Positions 54,651 through 64,000 of a DNA stretch of 64,000 nt are shown here, in pieces. The notes below the pieces were generated by a model. That model was given only the letters and a program-made list of their open reading frames with translations, was not told the DNA's origin and ran no database searches. The DNA is from Isoetes taiwanensis. Lineage: Eukaryota; Streptophyta; Lycopodiopsida; Isoetales; Isoetaceae. The first letter of the stretch is position 1, and each line of letters begins with the position of its first letter. The translations under genes and the position numbers were made by a program. The stretch spans positions 2,169,678 to 2,233,677 of the forward strand of contig JAJEKV010000096.1 in NCBI GenBank assembly GCA_021234155.1, written 5' to 3'.

Positions 54651-55824
54651 TGCGCGAGACTTAGCGCGATCTTATTCTTTCGAGTGGTGTGATCATGACC
54701 ATTGGTCTAGAAGTTAAAATCCATATATAGAGACACCTCAATTTTGTTGGACCATTTTGGTTCAATGCCAGTTTTCAGCCTTCTAGTCAAATCATTTTAT
54801 TCTGCTCTTCGTTCAAGTACATCCAGTTTTCTAGCATATTTCCCGCGAATTTCCTCGTACTTTCTTTTGTGTTTTTGTGTTAGTTTATGACAGTTTGAAT
54901 CAGAAACCCTTTACTAGTTCTAGTATGTTATGAGCTTAAGTATTGTCTATTTTTGTGTTTTTGTCTCTATGGAGGAGGTTTCAACCTTGTTACATCAAGT
55001 ATAATAGCTTATTCAAGTATGTTAACAATTGCATTAGACGATATGGAACTGAAGGAACGGGTAGTCTAGCCTCTAGCCTAGGAGGGAAGACATCAGAGAG
55101 CTTAAGATTAGTTTGCAAAAGCCTACATTATGAGACATTTTCCCACCTCCAAAATAGTATTAAAACAAATATGAAGATGAGTAGTTTAGGGAGAGAATTT
55201 TAAAGCGCAGGGTTTATATGACTCAATTATATTTTGTGCAATTTCTTTGTATACGTAATAATGGAACTATGTGTCACAAATGCCCATATAAACAGACAGA
55301 TTTACTTGTGCGCTATGCCATCGGCCACACATTCAAGTGATATAGTTAATTTTTACATATGCACCCTTTAATGATCTGTGGTATAGTCATATTAAGACAT
55401 GCGTTTACCACCGACTGTATGTGGAAAGTTGCAACCATCTTCTTCCTTTACGTCAATTGGCACACAGTACTTACTTCTGGTAGGACACCTCACTGTCCCT
55501 ATTCCTCCTAGTTACCATAGACAACCACTCTTGTTCGACATCGTACGATATCTCTTTGCTACAAATCCCAAATGTTATCTACTATTTACAAGAAATTTAT
55601 CGCGATGGCCAAGGCCATCGTGAACATTTCTTTGGTGCCAAGTCTGTTGAAAGGGAATTTTGAGTCTTTCCTTTGTCTTACCAAAGCCAAAGGTTGTGAA
55701 GGTCGAAATTTGGCCAAAAGTAATGGTTGCAAAGGTCAAAACATTTAATAGTATAATGGTTATATGCGATTAATTGCATATTGAAAATGCCAATGGTCAT
55801 GAAAATATTTTTGGAGTGACATGC
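54651..55824. other. Unassigned region downstream of the HSE-like site
   Basis: The 86-residue plus-strand frame at 54943-55203 is of unknown family and may not be real. No other feature was found. Confidence 0.3.
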
Positions 55825-55872
55825 AGCTTATTTGCTTTTTTTTTTTTTTTTTTTTTTTTGGAGCTTATTTGC
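55825..55872 (-). mobile_element. Poly(A)-only retroposition scar
   Basis: AGCTTATTTGC at 55825-55835 is repeated exactly at 55862-55872. Between them are only 24 T and GG (55836-55861). On the minus strand this is CC plus A24, as if a retrotransposon inserted nothing but its tail. Slippage at a T-run would not by itself create the 11-bp duplication. Confidence 0.7.
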
Positions 55873-56372
55873 TTGCTTCATTGTCCAGGAACAAGCTTGT
55901 AGCCATTGCATCAATTCGCACGGGGTCCCACAGGCTACGGATTGAGATAGGTAGATGGGAGCGGCCACAATTGCTGCGAGAAGCGAGACTATGTGCCTGT
56001 TGCCAGTTACAAGTTATTGAAGATGAAAGCCATACTCTTCTGAGTTGCCCTGCTTTTGAGATAGTCCGGAATCATTTTTTGACCTTAGCATTCCATTCCA
56101 CGCTTCCACAACTTCTCAGAGCACCATCTGTACATGACTTGGCATTATACATACTTGAGGTTCTAGATAAACGTCAGCAATTACTGAGCCCTCAGTAGTC
56201 ATTATCTCCGTTTGTCTAGTATCATCAATACTGCAAAGGTTTTTCCCTTGAAAACCTTTCGAGGCAGGGGTTTTTTAATCCTAGTAGTAATGATTGTACT
56301 AGCCCATTGTATGGGTCCCATGACCTATTGGTCTCCGTGGACGTTAAAAAAACTATTCTATTCTATTCTATT
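55873..56372 (+). pseudogene. LINE ORF2 C-terminus and 3' tail
   Basis: The frame to 56198 contains SIRTGSHRLRIEIGRWERPQ and then CACCQLQVIEDESHTLLSCPAF, the Cys-Cys-His-Cys finger with an 'E.HTLL.CP' core found at the end of plant LINE reverse transcriptases. After the stop come a perfect 9-bp stem-loop (56235-56259), GGCAGGGGTTTTTTAATCC, CCTATTGGTCTCCGTGGACG, A-run and (TTCTA)n. The RT core is missing. Confidence 0.85.
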
Positions 56373-57677
56373 ATCTGTGTGATAATCATTGAAAAACAAA
56401 AAAAAAATAGTTGACCAAGTATAAAAATCAGTTAATTAGACTAGACATCAACTAGGAGTTTGTGAATCAAGTCTGATAGGATAGATAGTCTGATAGGGGA
56501 CGGAGAGTTCCATTCCAACTTTTCACTAGAGCAAGTTATAATAGAAGAGCAGTAATTCCCTTTGTTTTGGGGGTTGATTTTGGGCTACATGTTATCAACT
56601 TTGGCTAATGATCAGTAGGCAAAGTTGATGGAGCTCATGCGATGGGTTATAAAGCCAATGTATATCATGCTAGAGCAAAGACCATGACATGGATTCTCTA
56701 TTATCACACAAGTTGCCTCACCATGTGTTATGCTTTTATTGATCCAAAACTAAGTGGCTTATGATGTACTAGAAGATTGATGTATTTCTAAGAACAGAAT
56801 ACAACTTCTGCCCATTGCATTATAGGCAATATTTTTGGTTTTGGAATTGTTATCTAAAAAGAATATTTTTTATTTTGGAATTGTTATCTAAAAAGCAGCA
56901 ACTTTCATGAAGACTTGCATCGTTATCTTCACAATTTGTAAGACGTTATTGCCCTACCATAATAGAGACAAAACAAACCACTAGAATACTACCACTATTT
57001 GAAGCACATAATTAATGAATAAATATGGATAGTACAGTGACAATGCATGCACTCAGACAATCGTAAAATGAAGGAGCCTGTTAACATGAACACAACATGC
57101 ATCACAACACAACAGCTTAAATTGTGTTTGCTCAACTATAAATTTAACATTTCACTCGAAAATGATTGGCAACTTGGAGCACATCAATATCAACCTTTTT
57201 AAACCTTGCAAGCTCTATTTGGGCTTGCATTAAGAGATGCGTCCTATGAACCTCAAGATCTATGAACTTCATATGAGCATTCTCTCAACAATTGTTGATG
57301 CATGAATTATCCATTTTCTCATATCAATATTGTTAATTTGGAATTTCCAAAAAAGATTTTGTAATTTTTTTTAGTTCGATTTCCTAACATTTTAGGGAGT
57401 TTAAGATGCCGGAAAGAAATTCCGATTATGTAATAATCGCAAAAATTAAATCCTTATGATTTAGTATTTTGGAGTTTTGTGGTTTTGGGTTATCCATCCC
57501 GGTTTGGTAGATTCCTACCCTCCCCATGCTTGCCATCGTTGCTCAAATACGTAGTTATGGATCAAGCATTCCGGCCCGGTATTGGCATGGAGACGCACTG
57601 CAAAGATGGCCAATTTTAGGTATGATTTTGAGCAGGGGTTTTGGGGGTTCGACATCTATTTCATTTCATTTTGGCAG
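56373..57677. other. Unassigned AT-rich region
   Basis: It includes a ~40-bp tandem duplication at about 56828-56895 (GGAATTGTTATCTAAAAAG twice). A possible short exon at 57678-57706 is flanked by TTGGCAG and GTTCTC. Nothing else could be supported. Confidence 0.3.
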
Positions 57678-57720
57678 TCTCATCCAGCACTCCTCCACGA
57701 TTCCAGGTTCTCAATTTCAA

Positions 57721-57916
57721 CACTAGTACAAAAATAGGTAGAAATGGCACAAAAGTGACATTTATCCTCCGCCTTTTTACCGGGCATAAATGTCACTTTT
57801 GTGCCATTTATCACGTTTGTGCTCCCCAAATGGCACAAAAGTGACGTTTATGCCCGGTAAAAAGGCGAAGGATAAATGTCACTTTTGTGCCATTTCTACC
57901 TATTTTTGTAGTAGTG
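57721..57916. mobile_element. CACTA-type MITE, 196 bp, with 3-bp target duplication
   Basis: It starts CACTAGTACAAAAATAGGT and ends ACCTATTTTTGTAGTAGTG. It is flanked by CAA at 57718-57720 and 57917-57919. The arms GAAATGGCACAAAAGTGACA and CCGGGCATAAATGTCACTTT are palindromic, so almost the whole element folds back. The CACTA start and 3-bp duplication assign it to the CACTA superfamily. It contains no gene. Confidence 0.95.
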
Positions 57917-57943
57917 CAAGCCTCCTCTCGGGTGCAAACCCAG

Positions 57944-58218
57944 GAACTTCTTCATGATCTGTGGCAGTTAAATTTTGGAGCTTCAAAAGTTGGCTATGAC
58001 GATGATTGTATATCCTACAAGCTATAGGTGCGCCTATTCTTTGTCAATCTAATTTCATTTCGGTTCCAGCTACATTGTGATTCTATCTGCATATTTCAGG
58101 AAATTAGAAGCAAACAAAATGGTCTTTATGGCACCATGGAAGCTCATGTGGAAATAGCTACTTCTGTTAACAGTGATTGGATCACGTTTTCTTATGAGGA
58201 GCACGAAGCAATATCCAG
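57944..58218 (+). CDS. Candidate exon pair of an unidentified spliced gene
   Basis: Exon 58100-58218 lies between a T-rich tract ending ATTTCAG and a GTGAGC donor, and codes EIRSKQNGLYGTMEAHVEIA then TSVNSDWITFSYEEHEAIS. Upstream, AACCCAG precedes 57944, which opens a frame with LWQLNFGASKVGYDDD, followed by a 77-bp intron-like gap starting GTGCGC. That upstream frame ends in TAG exactly at the donor, so either the exon border is elsewhere or the gene is dead. The family is not recognised. The CACTA MITE sits just upstream, in intron-like sequence. Confidence 0.4.
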
Positions 58219-58710
58219 GTGAGCTGATAAGAAAATTCAAACTTTTAAGATTTCAAGCCTAAATAATCAAGTTCTAAGTTTTTCCTATTGGGCTTCGAGG
58301 TATAAGTTAACTAAATTATGTCGGCACAAGATCCCCAGTTGTTTCAAGTATTCTAAAGAATAATGTCATGTGTGCATCTATTTGTGGAAGAGAATCTCGG
58401 TTAGATCCTCTGTCTCAATTCCTTAGTATAGTTTTTATTTAAAACTCAAGAATTTAAAGTTGCAGATTGTCTTCTTTAAGTTGCACATTATGAGATTGTT
58501 GTCATATAATATTTCTTTGTTTCATTTTTCGTTGTTGCTTGAAATTTGCTTCTCCATGCTATTAGAGATCTCTATTTTGCTGTGTCTAGCTATTATTTAC
58601 AGTGTTAGATTTTGTGGTTGCTAGAAATTCGTGACATAGAGACATAGAAATAGGAACTATGAACTTTCAAATAAACATGATATATAGAACAAATATAGTT
58701 GTATTGCATT
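58219..58710. other. Unassigned, possibly intronic
   Basis: T-rich sequence follows the GTGAGC donor; no exon was identified. Confidence 0.3.
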
Positions 58711-58930
58711 TGGGTGTTTGGTCTAGTGGTAACACACTAGTTCTTGCAACTATAGGTCTCGAGTTTGAGACCGCCCAGAATCGCATTCTGCATTGTTGGG
58801 TGTCAAACCCACAGACGCAATGTGAAGTGGTTGGGGGCAGGGCCCAACTGAGCAATGTAATGTGGTGTGTGGTCACATGTCCAGTTGGATGTTGCCTAGT
58901 GGCGTGAAGTTAAAATACTATCTATCTATA
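58711..58930 (+). mobile_element. tRNA-derived SINE
   Basis: TGGTCTAGTGGT (58719-58730) is a pol III A box and GAGTTTGAGACC (58761-58772) a B box about 30 bp later, at normal tRNA spacing but without a complete cloverleaf. A non-tRNA body follows and ends in TATCTATCTATATC repeats. The target duplication could not be fixed, so the borders are approximate. Confidence 0.75.
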
Positions 58931-60118
58931 TCTTTAGAGGACCTTGAACAGATATAGCTAGATACTTTTTCCTAGAAGTTCTTATTTGGTCCATTGCTAT
59001 ATTTCATTTCCTCATTGTGGACGTAGGCCTATAAACATGCTTTAGAGTCTTTTTCTATTGTTAGCTCCTAAATCGATAAGTACAGTTCATTTGGAGGTGT
59101 CAGGTCTTTGCTTTTTTATTTGAAGAGGCAAAAGAGTAGTATATGTTCTCAAATCTTTTGGGACACTGAATATGCAGCTCCAATACATATACAACTGAGC
59201 GAAATGATGTGGAACCAGCAGAGGATTGCCAGAACATTCAGCTGAGGTAAAATCCTTAGGATCTTGATATTTCGACATGTAGATCAGTGTTGTTAATATG
59301 TCTAGAAGATCAGGATTTGAAAGAAAGCATTTTTGGTGCATGATTGAGGTTATAGATTATCTATGATAAAACATTCTTTCTTTCTTTTTTTCTTTCTTTT
59401 ATATCAGGTTATTCTTCTTGCATGTCATGAGACTGATGACTTCAGCTGCAATAATCAACCTGCGTGTTTCTATTACTCATATTAAGCAATCACAGGAGAC
59501 TGGCTGTTATTGGCCTCTATTTCAAATGCCAAGATGTTGGAAACATATTGCCCAAATCCCTAGAACAGTGATCAGACCTTCTCTACAAATGTCTTGCATC
59601 AAAATGTTTTGCTTGCTTACTTTTGGTTTTCTTTTAGCTCTTGATTTCTATGCATAAGTTTAAGGTCGCACAAAAGCTCTGTTTTTGTTATACAAAGTCT
59701 GGTTGCTTCCAAACAATCATGCTTGCTTTCTAGGTAAAGAGGCGTACTGGCGCATGACCCTTTAGCTGCTTGATAATTGGAATAGAATGCCACAACAAGC
59801 AAAATGTTTTGATTTTTCAGTTTTAACATCTCTGTCTTTATATTTCCAGACCAGTTGCCAGGTTCGTGTAAGCCTGTCTAGATGGTAGAGTATTTGAGCA
59901 GTTAGTGAACTGACAAGAATTTTATGAGTGGTCACTGTACGGTACTTCTCTAGGAAATGCTTTGCTGCTCCAACAAGTATTCAATGCCATTTTATGCTTC
60001 CAAGGTATTATACTTATTCTTGCAGTTAGGTATATCGTTAGTTTGGCAGCTGTTTATTTGACGTAAATGCTTTATTTGGAATCAAAAGCTATTGTTAATA
60101 GGGCCATGTTTTCTGCAG
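58931..60118. other. Unassigned, possibly intronic
   Basis: A pyrimidine run at 59366-59403 (CTTTCTTTCTTTTTTTC) precedes ATATCAG, a plausible but unsupported splice acceptor. No protein family was recognised. Confidence 0.3.
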
Positions 60119-60940
60119 ATGGCGTCGTGTGATGGTACTACTCAGGTGGGTAAGTCTATTGCCATGAATCTTCATATTTGAATGTAGTGTTGTCAGCATA
60201 TTGTTCTGGATATGATGTGGATATAGTCTCTCTCTTCTTGAATAAAATGTACTTGCAAGACACATGCCCAAGTGCAACCATACACAGTATGCCACCGGTT
60301 ATTACATGCATTTACATGGGCTACAAAGATTAATTTAGGTAGGCCATCACCTCGGCCTCGTTTTTATTTGAGCATCGTGAAATGAGATGGTTCTTTGGGT
60401 GAAATAAGGGATATTTTGTTGGAATTTTTTTAAATTTCTTTGTCGCAGATAAATTTGCAGTGCTTTATGTTTTCCTTTGCAATAGTTGTTTAAGCCAGTT
60501 TCTTAGTATTTAGGTATGGATTTAGAGCTATCGTTTGTATATGTATGCACAACTCTTATGATATTCACCATTAATTTTCTTACAGAATCCACCATTTCCA
60601 CCACAATCTTTGGCGATCTACTCTTAATGCCGGTTAGTGCATCATGTTGTCAATGCAAAATTATAGAAACACTCATTGAAAGCCTGCAATTTTAATTTGT
60701 GTGATTCTTAACCCAGAACACAATGCTGGATGTCTACAGGCATTACAACAGTTAAGAGGGATGAGCATGAAACACAGAATGAATGCTTCAATGGCATATC
60801 AGTTATGGATGTGCATTTCTCATTCAATTCCATTACTCACAACAAATGGAGTTTTGATAGTTGATGCTCATATAGCCCAAAAATTGCACCTCGACATGAA
60901 CGAAATCTTTGGTTATGCAACCATCTTTTTAGCGAGCTAA
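60119..60940 (+). CDS. Candidate three-exon small gene (low confidence)
   Basis: ATG at 60119 follows TTTTCTGCAG, and the exon ends at a strong GTAAGT (60150). A second exon, 60586-60632, lies between TTTTCTTACAG and GTTAGT. A third may start after CTACAG near 60740 and run to TAA at 60940. Joined, they stay open for about 90 residues beginning MASCDGTTQVESTIST. The splice signals are good but the product has no recognised family and a competing third-exon frame exists. Confidence 0.25.
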
Positions 60941-61040
60941 GCTATCTGTTGTAGCCCAAAAATTTCACCTTGACACAAGAGCAAAATCTTTGATTATGCA
61001 ACCATCTTTTTTGTGAGCTAGGTTATGCAACCATCTTTTT
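60873..61040 (+). repeat. ~80-bp tandem duplication with partial third copy
   Basis: AGCCCAAAAATT.CACCT.GACA and GGTTATGCAACCATCTTTTT recur at 60875 and 60953, and the latter words again at 61021. Confidence 0.75.
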
Positions 61041-61293
61041 TTTGGTCTAGATTATATGGTATGCCGCAAGAAACCAAGTTTAACTTATTTATCCTTTGTT
61101 CAATGCAGTTGCATGAACAGCCAAATCTTACCACTAATGTGGACGCAAATAGATGATTGAAAATTTTGCTTAGAATGCTTTGGATAGGACAATTGAACAC
61201 CATACAGATATAAGCGGATGGAATGTGGGATTGCAAAAGTCAATTCATATGGTTAACCTTATAAATATTTGAGACGTGATATCATATTTCAAA
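61041..61293. other. Unassigned short stretch
   Basis: Nothing supportable was seen. Confidence 0.3.
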
Positions 61294-61507
61294 GACACAT
61301 TCAAGAAATGTGTGTGAATTTCAAAAGAATATGCATCATGAGCTTACTATGTTACAACTTCATTGGTAAAAGTTAAGAGATTGATGCCTTGATTGGCATT
61401 TCAACTCAAGACACATTCAAGAAATGTGTATGAATTTCAAAAGAATATGCATCATGAGCTTATTTCCAACTTCATTGGTAAAAGTTAAGAGATTGATGCC
61501 TTGATTA
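61294..61507 (+). repeat. 116-bp tandem duplication
   Basis: GACACATTCAAGAAATGTGT starts at 61294 and 61410, and both copies end GAGATTGATGCCTTGATT. They differ by a few substitutions and a short deletion. Confidence 0.9.
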
Positions 61508-62502
61508 TTATATATCTGTAAGCACCCATATGGGTCCAATGGAATACACTCTGTTCTTATGTTATAAAAGAAAAATGGTGAATAGTCTTGACAAACTTTA
61601 ATCCTTATATGAACAATAACTTATTTCAAAATAAAAAGAAATGTATTCAGCCATAAATGCTCTGTAATATGCAAGTAGAAAGACTTGCAAGATCCCCTCT
61701 CCATGGGTATCATTTGCAAGCCACAGATATTGCAACAAGTCATCACATTAAATAATTTAGATTTTGGATATCCTACACGCACATTCAAAATCTCAAGACA
61801 ACTTCTCTTTCATTTGGGCCACCACTTGCTCATAGTTCATTTATCTATTGAGTGCTATTGTTGCACAATATTGAAAATTCTTGCTGATATTGGAAATTCT
61901 TGCTGGAAGAGATGAATATTTAGGTTTATTTAATAGGTTGCCATATCTTTTCAAAGATTTGGGACACATATATCGTCATTTCTTTTCAAATATCACTTAG
62001 GCTGTGGGAATGCTTCATTCTTTATTTTATGCAACCATCAGATGCTTAACTATCATAATCAGAGATGCTCATTATATTACTACATGTATATGGATTGGTA
62101 GATATGTTTAAATATGACCAACCAAAGCATATTACCGACACGTGATCTAATATTTGTGCTACACAAAAATCATATGTATAATAACTAATAGACTCACCAT
62201 TAAGATTTCCAACTCACAATGAATAGAAAATTATTCTTTATTGTTATAATGCTGGATTTGGAGTATGCAAGGAGTGTCTTCTTGACATTTCTATGTATTT
62301 TATATCTTCTTTAGCATTTGTATTATGTAGCAAATCAAAACAAAATATGCAATAATGCCCCTCATACCCACACTCACATTCACACCTCCTCCCTCTTTAG
62401 CATTATGTCAAATACAAGAATGCCACATTCTCTGTTCTAGCCCTTTCTTTATTTTTCTCTCTGTTTTTTCCTTTTCTATCTCCCGGAGCCATGTATTTGA
62501 AA
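61508..62502. other. Unassigned AT-rich region
   Basis: No gene, RNA or element was identified. Confidence 0.3.
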
Positions 62503-62554
62503 ACGTGCCACCAAGAGGTGGTTTCTAGCTGGAAAACACCGATTGGTGGCACGT
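62503..62554. repeat. 52-bp hairpin
   Basis: ACGTGCCACCAA (62503-62514) pairs perfectly with TTGGTGGCACGT (62543-62554). An inner GGTGGTTT / AAAACACC pair extends the fold. It could be a small fold-back element or an RNA hairpin. Confidence 0.75.
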
Positions 62555-62679
62555 TACAGAACGTCAAGGTAAGTTGGTGTGGATTCTTGTTTTTTTAGCC
62601 AATGATGTCTTGCCACGTTGCAACCATTCTAATCAAGAATGGCAAATCAGTGTAGCATTCTTGGCTAACCTGTTACAGC

Positions 62680-63480
62680 CCGTTACTCTGCTTTACCTCT
62701 GTGCAGTCGAGGAAGGCGGGAAACAGCGGAGCTCCTAGCCATAGCCAGACCTCCGACAGATTTTCAAGACCGTTACCTCAGATCAGGGCCTCAGATTTTC
62801 AAGCCGTAGCCTCAGATTTTCAAGCCATTACCTCCGCTTTACCTGAGATTGTTCGAAGAAGGTAGGAAAACGACGAGCTCCAAGCCACGACCATAGCGGA
62901 TTCGGGAAGTAACTCCAAACATGGAATCTAAACGCCAAAACCTGCTATTTGTATGGAATGAATGCAAGGAGTAGAGATTGTAGTGTAGGAATACCTATCG
63001 CTATGGATTTGTGGAAGACCGGGCTCAAGCCCTCGGTGGCCGGCAAGAGTCGACCACTCCCCGCTACAATTTAATCCCCTCTTCCCATTCCACATTACGT
63101 AAGCCATGTGTACCCTATGATTTTTGGATACGTGGCATATTCTCCACGCCAACAAGATTGTTCTGAGAGCAGAGTAGCAGAGCATTATGACGGAGGTTTA
63201 CAGAGCAGCGATCATCGGCAGCACAGCCTCTGACTCTTCTGGGAAAACCCAAGTAGTAGTAAAAACGGGATTATCTGTCTCAGGTATGGAAGGAACACAA
63301 GCTGCAGAGATTGTTAAAAAAGTAGCAAAACGCAAGTAGCAGAGTATTGCAGAGATTGGAAGGAACGCAGTATTGAACACAGGTATGGAAGGAATGCAAG
63401 TAGTAGAGATTGCAAAGAGTAGGGATAGTTGTAGCCTTCAATGGATTTGTGGAAGACATGGGCTCAAACAACCCAATTCC
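62680..63480 (+). repeat. Region of internal duplications
   Basis: GCTTTACCT..G.G..GTCGAGGAAGG and related words at 62692-62755 return in altered form at 62825-62900. TCAGATTTTCAAG(C)C appears three times between 62760 and 62830. ATGGATTTGTGGAAGAC followed by GGGCTCAA occurs at 63003 and 63441, with similar upstream sequence. No coding frame fits. Confidence 0.6.
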
Positions 63481-64000
63481 TTATGCTGGAAATGCAGTTG
63501 CGCTTCACCACATTGAGTCACAATCTACAGAAAGTAGAGCCCTTCCTCCACTTGAAACGATATTTGCATCCACGGCCAGTTGATACTGAGCGGCGCTGAT
63601 TAGAGTAAGTAAACAGAAAATAACCAAGAAATTAACCCAGGAAAAAAAAGCAAAAATCATAGGGTACCCGTGGTTTACATTTGAAGAATTGATCCCGTCT
63701 GGTCTATTCTAAGAAATAAAAAGTAAACCTAGTCCTTATTTCTGAGATCTGAATCAGTGCTTCGACCTCGGCATGCTTTGTTGCAAATTGGGGCATATTT
63801 ATTTCGTGTCCTTAGCACATAAAAGAGCTTGCCCTATTCTTTACCATACCATATATGGCGGGATAGTCTTCTCTATGCTCATTTTGTCGCTTGTCTAGCC
63901 CCCAATCTTAGCGTCATGCTTTGAATTCTTTTTGTGGCTCTAGGACATGTTTTCTCGAATTCATCCTACATAAACTCTTCTTAAGATGTGCATGAGCCCA
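63481..64000. other. Unassigned end of window
   Basis: No feature is recognised up to the window edge. Confidence 0.3.

Overview
The window reads as nuclear DNA of a large-genome land plant. The evidence is a (CCCTAAA)n plant-type telomeric tract, CACTA Tnp2 transposase with its companion domains, Ty1-copia and chromodomain-type Ty3-gypsy remains, zinc-finger LINE tails, a tRNA-derived SINE, hAT-like and CACTA-like small elements, and scattered splice-bounded exons. No bacterial-style operon is present. A seed-free plant (fern, lycophyte or bryophyte) is my guess, from the fungal-like FAD oxidase and the density of decayed elements, but the sequence does not settle it. Almost nothing here looks like an intact host gene.

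Layout. About 40-11640 is a head-to-tail array of a 1.11-kb non-coding unit (ten copies plus a truncated eleventh). A decayed CACTA Tnp2 transposase lies on the minus strand at 12.7-16.0 kb. It is followed by a telomeric tract (17.39 kb), three spaced hairpin repeats (17.47-17.72 kb), a CpG-rich block (18.05-18.32 kb), a stretch holding a broken SNF2-helicase gene fragment and heat-shock-element-like clusters (19.9-20.4 kb), and a CpG-rich end closing on a CACTA-like terminal repeat at 22547. A decayed copia element occupies about 26.4-30.37 kb. A 5'-truncated LINE with perfect target duplications lies at 31.85-32.84 kb. The best host gene, a VAO/BBE-fold FAD-linked oxidase (34093-36526), is split by a 734-bp hAT-like insertion.

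From 36.6 to 43.5 kb there are direct repeats, LINE tails, three fold-back MITEs and a gypsy integrase/chromodomain remnant carrying a Glu-Ile microsatellite. A second CACTA-like unit (45612-52303) starts and ends with matching inverted termini. It contains transposase-like debris, the same hairpin triplet, palindromes, and a second, diverged array of the 1.1-kb unit (47.88-52.04 kb). The last 11 kb holds LINE pieces, a second heat-shock-like promoter cluster, a perfect 196-bp CACTA-type MITE, a SINE, candidate exons of unidentified spliced genes, and short tandem duplications.

Main interpretation (inference). The two CACTA-like regions share an order: minus-strand transposase, hairpin triplet, CpG block, then a variable interval, then a CpG end with nearly identical terminus. 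In one the interval is filled by the 1.1-kb array; in the other it holds captured gene fragments and heat-shock-like sites. That suggests one element family with a replaceable cargo compartment.
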